In this document: positions 45,701 through 54,700 of the stretch, piece by piece
Layout of the letters: every line of letters starts with the position of its first letter
How positions within the stretch are numbered: position 1 is the first letter of the stretch
DNA from: Hippopus hippopus
Taxonomy: Eukaryota; Mollusca; Bivalvia; Cardiida; Cardiidae
Direction of reading: 5' to 3'
Length of the DNA stretch: 64,000 nt
Assembly (NCBI GenBank): GCA_946811185.2
Contig: OX328103.1
Location: 26,208,172-26,272,171, forward strand
Notes under the pieces: generated by a model
The model's database searches: none
The model's input: the letters and a program-made list of their open reading frames with translations, nothing else
Told to the model about the DNA's origin: nothing
Position numbers and translations under genes: made by a program

Positions 45701-48700
45701 TTACCTTTTAGTTAATTCCTGGACAGCTACCTTCAGTTTGGAGAATGTACACACTTCATTACGGTTGTGAAGCATGCTGATGACAGTATCCATCCCTCTG
45801 AATTGTTCAGCCAGTAACTTGTACTTATAAGGCAGACTCAGTGTTGGAGCTGCTGGTGTAGCAAGGTGATGGAACTTTTCATAGGCAGGTACTGTTGGCT
45901 TTATATCGCTAGATAATACAACAAAACAGTTCAACTCTTTATATCACATGTACAAATTCTAGACTGGTCCACATAGACAGCATCTGCAGGTGACACATTC
46001 AATGTGACTCGTTCGATGGGATCTGTCTTTGGATGGATGGTAGTTACCAACATTTTCTCCTTTTCAAACATTGTTTTCAAGAACTTTCTTCTTCAGGGTC
46101 CTTACAACATGGGATTGCGTGGTAAAGGATTAACCTTTGTTTATGTACATGAGATAATTAGAGTATATGTGTATTTGTTAATTTGATATACTGACTGGAA
46201 TAAAAAAGACTGAAAATATTATTATACTGCAAAGAAATTTCTTGCGATCTGATTGGATAATATGCCCAGAACAGATATTCGTGAACATTAGCAAAATCCA
46301 CGTAAAAGCAGTTTCTATTTTGGGAGTCCTGTATACATAACTACACTTTCAACACCACATCCAAAATGGCAGCATCTATCAATACAAGACGCCTTCAAGA
46401 CAAACATACCAAGTAGCCTGCACCATATACTAGATTCCCTTGGTGGTTGTCATTAAAGCGGAAAGAATGGATTGTTTTTGAAAATAAATGAATATAGTTA
46501 CACATAGTATCGTTTATTTCCATTACACTGGATTTAAACGAGCCATCCCTTTGTCAGGTATGCAAATTGTGAAGTGTCAAAGATGTGGCACAAGTAGAAA
46601 CTGCTTATTATGAACTATTCCTCTTTTCTTGTCCGAAAATGCTCTGTGGCAAAATCAACTAGTCACCTAAAAGTAGTAATGTGATGAAGCTCACCTTGGA
46701 ACCTCAACTTCAATCTTAATGTCCTCAAACTTTTTCAGTGATGGAACAGGAACTTTCAACTTCTCTTTTGTTTCTTTCATTTTTGTAAGCCTTTCTTTAA
46801 GTTCATCGAGGTTGGTAACTTTGGATAGCTTTTCCTTCATGTCTTCACCTCTTGTACTGCCAGTCTATATCAACAGGGAAATCATGTAAACTAATATAAG
46901 AATTCTAGCACAAATACAATTTTCTTTTCATTCTTGGATAAGATAAAATTGCTCCCAGTACACTGACTTACCCTGCATTTCACCCCTTACATATATTCAG
47001 TGATCTTTGAAAAGAAAGTAATTAATTTTCACAGTTTGAAAGTCTCTCTCTCAAAAAAAAAAAAAAAAAAACGTAGGAACAAAATTTTATAGGTGGCGAG
47101 CATAATGATGAAATTCTAAATCTGAAGTGTCTATTGTTATTTTTTTTCCCCAATAGTTTTTACAAAATATGAACGGTGCTTCTGTCATGTTGTTAAGTTA
47201 CTGATAAAAGGATGAATCTGTTCAGCAAAATGAGCTAAACACTTACATTTCAGCCGCTTTACTAGGTAGAATATTCATCAAAAACTTACATAGTGCATCT
47301 AGTTAGGCAGAATATTCATCATCTAACTTACAAAGTGCATCTAGTCTTTATGATCAGACTGTACTGTACATTCCATACACTATGGGCCTTAATATGTATG
47401 CAACAGTGCCTGACTATTTACAACACTTTCCCTAGTTTTAACCACCATGAGAAAGTTTTTAAATCATTGTGTGAAAAGGAGAAAATGCTTCTTATTATCA
47501 TTTTGTCCTTTTACCACATTGTTCTCTACCCTGTTGAAAACATTGTGGGAAAGGAGAAAATGCTGGTTATCAGCATTTTCTCGCTTTCCAACAATATTTT
47601 CTTCTACCCTTCCCAAAACAACTTTCCATTTTTGAGTCACATTTATTTTGTCGTCTGCAAATGCTTTGAATTTGACCTAGTCAAACATTTTGTTGGTAAA
47701 GTGTGAACAGTATATAGGTTTGAAAGGGACACGTACATGCAATAGAAAAAAATGTCCTCACCGTTACAGACTGTGAAGTTAAAGCCTTGCATTTTTTCAT
47801 AGCTGTTTGTACAGCTGAGGACATTTTGACATCTTGCTTAGTTCTGATTTTGAGTTCTGGAGTCCGTGGAAGAGGTGAAATTGGCGGGGGTGACCTAGGA
47901 ATAACCAGATTGTCAACATCTTCTGTCTCTTCTGTCTGTGAAAAGTACAAAAGAAATAAAAGAGAATATTACTCTACCTGTAAGAATACCATCTTGGCAA
48001 AAGAGGTGCTAAGGATATAACCAAGTCAAAAGAATACATGTAATTGCAAAAAAAAGCATAACAGTCTATGCTTTTGCAGTGTAAATCAAAATCATGGATC
48101 AACACAGTCCGGTGTCTCAGCATTGACTCTTTGCCGGACAACAGAATTTTAGACCTGTCATTACTGAAAGCATTTGCAGACAATAAGTTAATCCTCAACC
48201 ATTCAAGAATATTTTGGTTGTAACCAAACTGAAAGCATTTCCCAACACCAAATTAAATGTAGCCCAACTGATGATCACTGTATTCGATTGGGTTGGGAAC
48301 ATTGTGGGAAACTGAGAAAATGCTATTTACCATCATTTTCTCCTTTTCTCATGATGTTTTCAAAGCCTTATTCTCAGGGTCATTGAAACTCAGGATAGTG
48401 GGTAAAGGGTTATTCATACGGCAGAAGGGTAGAACACATTTTGGGAAATGGAGAAAATGCTGGTTACTGTTACTTTCTCTTCTATCCACCACAGTGTTTT
48501 CATAAGCAGTTTTCTACAGGATCTAGACAACACCAGATGGGTGAGTTGAGTTTATTAGTTACCACAAAAATATCTAATAGTATCTGATGAGTTTTACAAT
48601 CCAGGGATATAGGGAATTCACTGGAGTCAAAACAGCCCAGTCCCAAACCTGCCAAATACCATAGCGGCCCACTTATTTGTCATGCCTTTTTTTTTTTCAT

Positions 48701-51700
48701 AATAAAATTAAAACTTAATCTTTTTCAATTGATAAAGGTTATTTTTCTCCAACAGAAAAACATACAAATCAATAGTTTTCAGAAACGTCAATACTGTCGT
48801 CTAAGATGACAACTTTTCCCGGTGGACGACAAAAAATCTTAACAAAGGATTCCACCAGACAACAAGTTTTCTTAGGGCACACGTCCCAAATAAGCTGCTC
48901 AACTTGATCAGGGATCATACATAAATTATAATTTACTATCTCCAGCTTGATTTGTTTATCAATTGATTGTTTCCCAGGTGTTTAGCCAGGCAGAAAATTC
49001 ACATACACAGGTAATCTCTAAGTTGGATAGTAGAAGAGGTCAGCGTGGCTACCTCGGAAACTAACAACCTATCGAAGTGTGTCATTCTTTATCACTCGTC
49101 CAATACCCGTTATACAATGGATGACAAATAGCTAATACCCTAACTGCCGTCATGTTGTTTGACATCTGCAAATTATGCATCAATCAACAGATTGCAGACT
49201 AATATACACCGATAATTGGTCAATATACTTGATTAAAGAAAGGTATTGAACATCTCATGATGCGATCGAGAGGTAGCAATGGAAATAGATAATTCAGTCT
49301 TGTCCGTAACCTTTCAACTTTTTCTGATGATTTTTTTGGGTCGATCTTTTAATTGCCGAACAATCTGGCTAGAAAATCAAATCTCTTTCTACCACTACAA
49401 GATTATCTCAAATACATTGTACATGTTTGATATTAACAGAGAACAAATTTGAAAGTAGAAGTCCTTGAGGGCCTAAAATTGCTCTACTGGCAAAGATTTT
49501 GCTTTTTTGCTAGCATACATTATGAATTCATGAAAAAGGAAAAACAAACAAACAAAAAAAATGGGCTTGAACCCAATAAGACAGCATAAAAAGGCATGGT
49601 GAATTGAACCAATAGTGAAAAAAATATAGAAGTACAATTTCTCAAAACCAATGATAGAGTTTCAGTATGCATTGTACATGTATTTAAGAATCCTAGCAAA
49701 TTATAAGAAAATGTGACTAGTAATGTGGACTTTGTTGAGTAAACAATACTAAGTCATCAAATGGCTGCTTTTTCCTAAGCGGATTACTAGATTTTCTGCA
49801 CTTTTAATAGAGTTCAATCCCTTGATGAACCAAACAATCTTTGCAAGTTTTGAAAGAATTCGATGAAAAATATGGACTTCATTACCCAAACATGAAATGA
49901 TAATTTTCAACTTTAAATGACTACTTTCCCATACTGACAGTCACATTTTTTTCAAAATCAATAGGGTTCAAGCTGTTGATGATACAAAGCAACTCTACTA
50001 GTTTCATGAAAATCTGACCACAAATGCAGACTTTATCGTGTGAACAAATGGAAATTTTCAACTTCAAATGGCTACTTTTCCCATACTGTTTGTTGGATTT
50101 TTTTCAAAATCAATAGGATTCAAGCTATTGATGAGATAAACAAACTGTGCCAATTTCATGAAAATCTGACTACAAATGCAGACTTTATTGCGTGAACAGG
50201 AAAAGACTAACGGACGGACGGGCGGATATCATACCATTGACATCAGCTATGTGGCTTTCAGCCAGCAGCAGACTTCCTGAAACACGTCGGTCCGACGGAC
50301 ATGACCGACGAATCTTGACAAGGACCGACCATTTTTCAGGCGGGATCGGTCCGACTGTCCGGCATTTATTCCGAGCCACTGAAAACGTAATCGCAACATT
50401 TCGGACAAAAATGGCGTCGTTAAAATATTACGAAAGTGCTGAACCCGGTAAAAAAGAAAATTAACGTCAGAGAAGCGCGCTGAAAGGAAAAAAGAATGAG
50501 AAAAAGAGGCCGGAGAGAAAATTTATTGAGAAATAGAAGCAGCAAGGAGAATGGTTGGTTTATGACTCGAAAAAGGTGCAAATGCACTGCATAGACTGTC
50601 AGGATTTTTTACGGTGAGAAAGCAAGAATGGACCAACATCTTTGCATTACAAACACATTTATTCTTGGATGCACAAATTTTAGAGCATCCTCAGTTGACG
50701 ACCATGAAAAATCTCAGCTGCACCATCTTTGCTTTTGTTGAATTTGATTCGGTCTAACAAGTAATGACATTCAGCAGAGAATAAATAGAGTGAACAAAAA
50801 TTTCAGTGACTTTTGAAAGTCTTAATGAGTGGAGAAATAGTTTAATATCATTAAATGCATAAAGCTGATATAACTGTTACCTTTCTTTCTTACATTTTTT
50901 ACTTGTGTTAAATTTGATTCGGTCTGACAGATTTTCTTTCTGTCTGACAGATTTTCAGGCCTTGTCAGACCGAATGTCTGACACTCTTTATGAACTTTCG
51001 GGAAGTCTACAGCAGAGTAAAAAAGAGAAATTTCTGGGGATTAAAAGGTAAGCTCTAGATCAGCCTAGTGATCAGACTAATTTTACAACCTTGAGAAAGA
51101 AGCATTTTCTTCTATTCCCGGAGTGTTCACCTTTTCAAAGACAAAGTATATTGTTCAAACCCTGTTTACCTTGTCATCTGCAAATTCATGCAAACTTTAA
51201 ATTTGGACAGGTCTAAAATATTGTCATGGAAAATATTTATTTACAGAACAGAATAGAGCATAATTTCATTTAGACTCGTACATTACATAGCTTTGATATC
51301 AATACATCGTCTTCGCCCAACACAATTCAAAATGGTTAACATCATAGTCCATACGGACAAATAATTCTAATTGAAATGTAATTAGCATTGATTGTACAAA
51401 TGTTTAAGAATATGGGTCCAGAATTGTTGCCATTATTATTATTATGAATATTTAGAACAGGGTTTTCCCTTGGCAACAAAAATAGGGGGTCACCATGACC
51501 CCCAAGTCAAAAATAATGGGGGTCCTTTTTTAAAAATTGTGGGGGTCACAACAAAATGTAATTAGCTTGGACAAAAGCTACTTTTTGTGAAAATATGTCT
51601 TTTTTGTATTTTCTATTCACTGTAAGTCTTTGTATACCCCATATATGTATTATTACATGGTGATAGATACATAATAACACCAGAGATTCTCTATATAGAG

Positions 51701-54700
51701 GGAGCTTACAGCCTAGTTGGCACCTTTTTCATAAAGAGTATCTGGAATATGCTTTATTTTCGCCTGTTCTTAGCAAGCAAATAATTATACTTTAGCTGCA
51801 GACAAGCTGTCATACCTCTAAGTAATGTTAATCTTTCAAGGGTATCATCATGACCACTAGTGTTTTGATGGTGCACAATGGTTGAATTTCGGAGTTTGTG
51901 CAGCCTCTCTCTGTGATAAAGGCTTATTTTGTTTTGTTTTTATCACAGGAACGACCGTTTAATTGATGAAAATAGCTTGTCGGCCGGATTGGGAAGTCTC
52001 TATTGTTTTTCTTGATACAGGAAATCCATTTCGGCAGAAAATGAACTATTTTCACCAATTAAACAGCCAATTCCTGTGTTTCGACGCATGGGTCGCATTC
52101 ATGCAACTGTTTTCAACACAAGACGAAGTGAATCTCTTCAGATAATTTACGGTAAACCCTCGAGACCTTGAAATGTGTTTCTGGGTACTCTTACCAGGCA
52201 TTTTATCATCTGATCTTTGTCTAAGGGCTCTTTTTCCTTGCAGGCAGCAAGAATGACGTCGATTTTGACAGCTCTAGGCATATTGTTTTCATTAGAGATC
52301 GACTGGTTTAGTTTAGACCCGTTTAAAGACCGACGGTACTCTAGTAAAATTGATACACAGTCCAGTGTTTCGCCCCATTTCTTTTCGTACTCCAGATTTT
52401 TTTATCTACTTGCGATGTAACCGTGTCAGTAGTATACATGATCGTTAGTAACTCTTATCGTATTTGTGCATCAACAATGATGCATTGTTGAAAAAAATTG
52501 GGGTCATTTTGCTAAAAAAATGCGTCAAAACGCACAAAATCGTGCGTCAAGGAAAATCCTGTTAGAATATGCATATCATGTTGAATTATTTCAATAGTTT
52601 AAATAAAAGATAAAGACTTAGTGAAACGTTATTAAACTTATTTAATCCATTGCACCAATATAAATACATGTAATGTCTTAGCTAGAAATTTCTAACGTAA
52701 ATGTAGACTTTTCCATTAAAGACATTATGTCTCCATGATACACAAAATCTATATTAACAGTTTTTAAATGTTTATTACTTGCGTATACATGAAAATTTAT
52801 CCTGACTCTATGGGAATCAAACTTTGTCAGGCTGGAATCTAACTTTACAGTTTGGAATTCAATTTTTTCCTGGGTTGGATTCCTGAAATCAAACTTTCAA
52901 AATCCCAGTGAGAACACTAAACAACCACGATTAAGTTATTCATGTCTATCTATCTGTCGGTGAAAACATCGAACGGAATTGATAAACCATGTTAAAAAAT
53001 GGATGTACAAACTGTTTGTCAACAGAAATATATTTAGAAAGATCTAGATGGAAAATTTGACTCAAGTCTTCTTTTTCTTAGAGGAGCCGTACAAATTTAA
53101 GAACGGTTACAGGGATGTAAAATTATTTTTTTATCTACTCGCCCGGTGGGCGAGTAGTTATTAAGGGTTACTCGCCCTGCAGAGCTTTTCACTCGCCCTT
53201 TTTTTCGTGAAATATTCATCTAATAGAATTTCAAGTCGTGTGATTAATTTTACTTACGCGTAATTATGATCTAAAATAAATGTCAAGAAATATTATCATG
53301 TCTACTTTTTATTCATTGAACTACCTGTTCATTAACATCATGCAAAGAGAGGAATTCATTTTCTAAAGGTAAATGTAAACAGAAAAATGGTGTTCCCTAA
53401 CCGCTACTAAAAATAGGTTGTCTGTACCGTCAAGTTTTCTGATTAAATGACGTACCGTTCGAGTGCAAAATCAACTGAATTTGTCTTACTCTACATAATT
53501 ATCATCTTACATAACCTTTGTAATGCACCTGTAGTGATTCAATCAATTTAATAAAAAATAGATCATGCCACTTCTTCAGAATATTTTTAGAAAACCACTA
53601 TTCCAGTTTGGAATTCCCTCAGCTATTCCTGTAAGAAAAAAAAATAAATACTAAAGCGTAGACAGCCGGATTTACTCCGAGTCATCTTGAGGTCGTTGCT
53701 AAATACCCAGTACAGTGTATATAATGCAGAATCAAAGCGTGGTTTTAGAAATTATGGGCGGCGACTAAATCTCGTATGTGATACCTGATTGGTTCGCAGT
53801 AGAGATTTGATTAAGATTGGGCGTGGTGAAATTGACATCGTATTGTGTGTATGCATGTAATGGTTTGTAATTAGCAGACTTCCCGAAAGTTCACAAAAAC
53901 TGTCAGACATTCGGTCTGACAAGGCCTGAAAATCTGTCAGACCGAAAAAAAAAGCTGTCAGACCGAATCAAATTTAACAAAAACAAAGAAAATATAAGAA
54001 AGAAGGGTATCAACTGTATCAACTTTATGCATATAATGATATTAAACTATTTCTCCACTCATTAAGACTTTTAAAAGTTACTGACATTTAACCCCTTACC
54101 AAGCAATCATGACTTTTAACAACCTTGAGGAAAAATGCTTTTGAAAACATTATTGGAAAAGGAGAAAATACTAAACCGCAGTACAAGCAAGTCAATTTAT
54201 TAAATTTGTGCATCCAAGAATAAATATGTTTGTACTGCGAAGATGTTGGTCCTTTCTAACTTTCTCGCCGTAAAAATCCAGAGTCTGTGCAGCGCATTTG
54301 CACCTTTTCCAAGTCATAAACCAACCATTCTCGTTGCTGCTTCCTTTTCTTGATCAATTTTCTCTCCGGTCTCTTCTTCTCACATTCTTTTTTCTTTTCA
54401 GCGCGCACCTCTAACGTTAATTTTCTTTTTTACTAGGTTTAGCATCTTCGTAACATTTTAACGACGCCATTTTTGTCCAAAACATTGTGATTACGTTTTC
54501 AGCGGCACGGAATAAATGCCGGACAGTCAGACTGATCTGACCTGCAAAATCGTCGGTCCTTGTCAAGATTCGTCGGTCAAGTCCGTCGGACCGACGTATT
54601 TCAGGAAGTCTGAACTAGACAAAACCTCAAATAACTGATGTAAACTTCCATTTAATTAGCAGTTCTGTAGCTGAAATTTTGACGAATTTTACGGACTTTA

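Larger units (their letters stand above)
48776..52925 (-). repeat. Right arm of inverted repeat 2, with insertions
   Basis: Homologous segments are about 48776-49457, 51018-51457 and 52562-52925, in reverse-complement order to 43571-45287. Between them sit unrelated blocks at about 49458-51017 and 51458-52561. The outer end reads CAAAATCCCAGTGAGAACAC. Confidence 0.82.

Noticed and set aside
51963..52420. Open frames inside the 1.1-kb TIR element as transposase remnants
   Set aside because: Short, no DDE-like or zinc-finger pattern seen, and one begins with no acceptor or start context.
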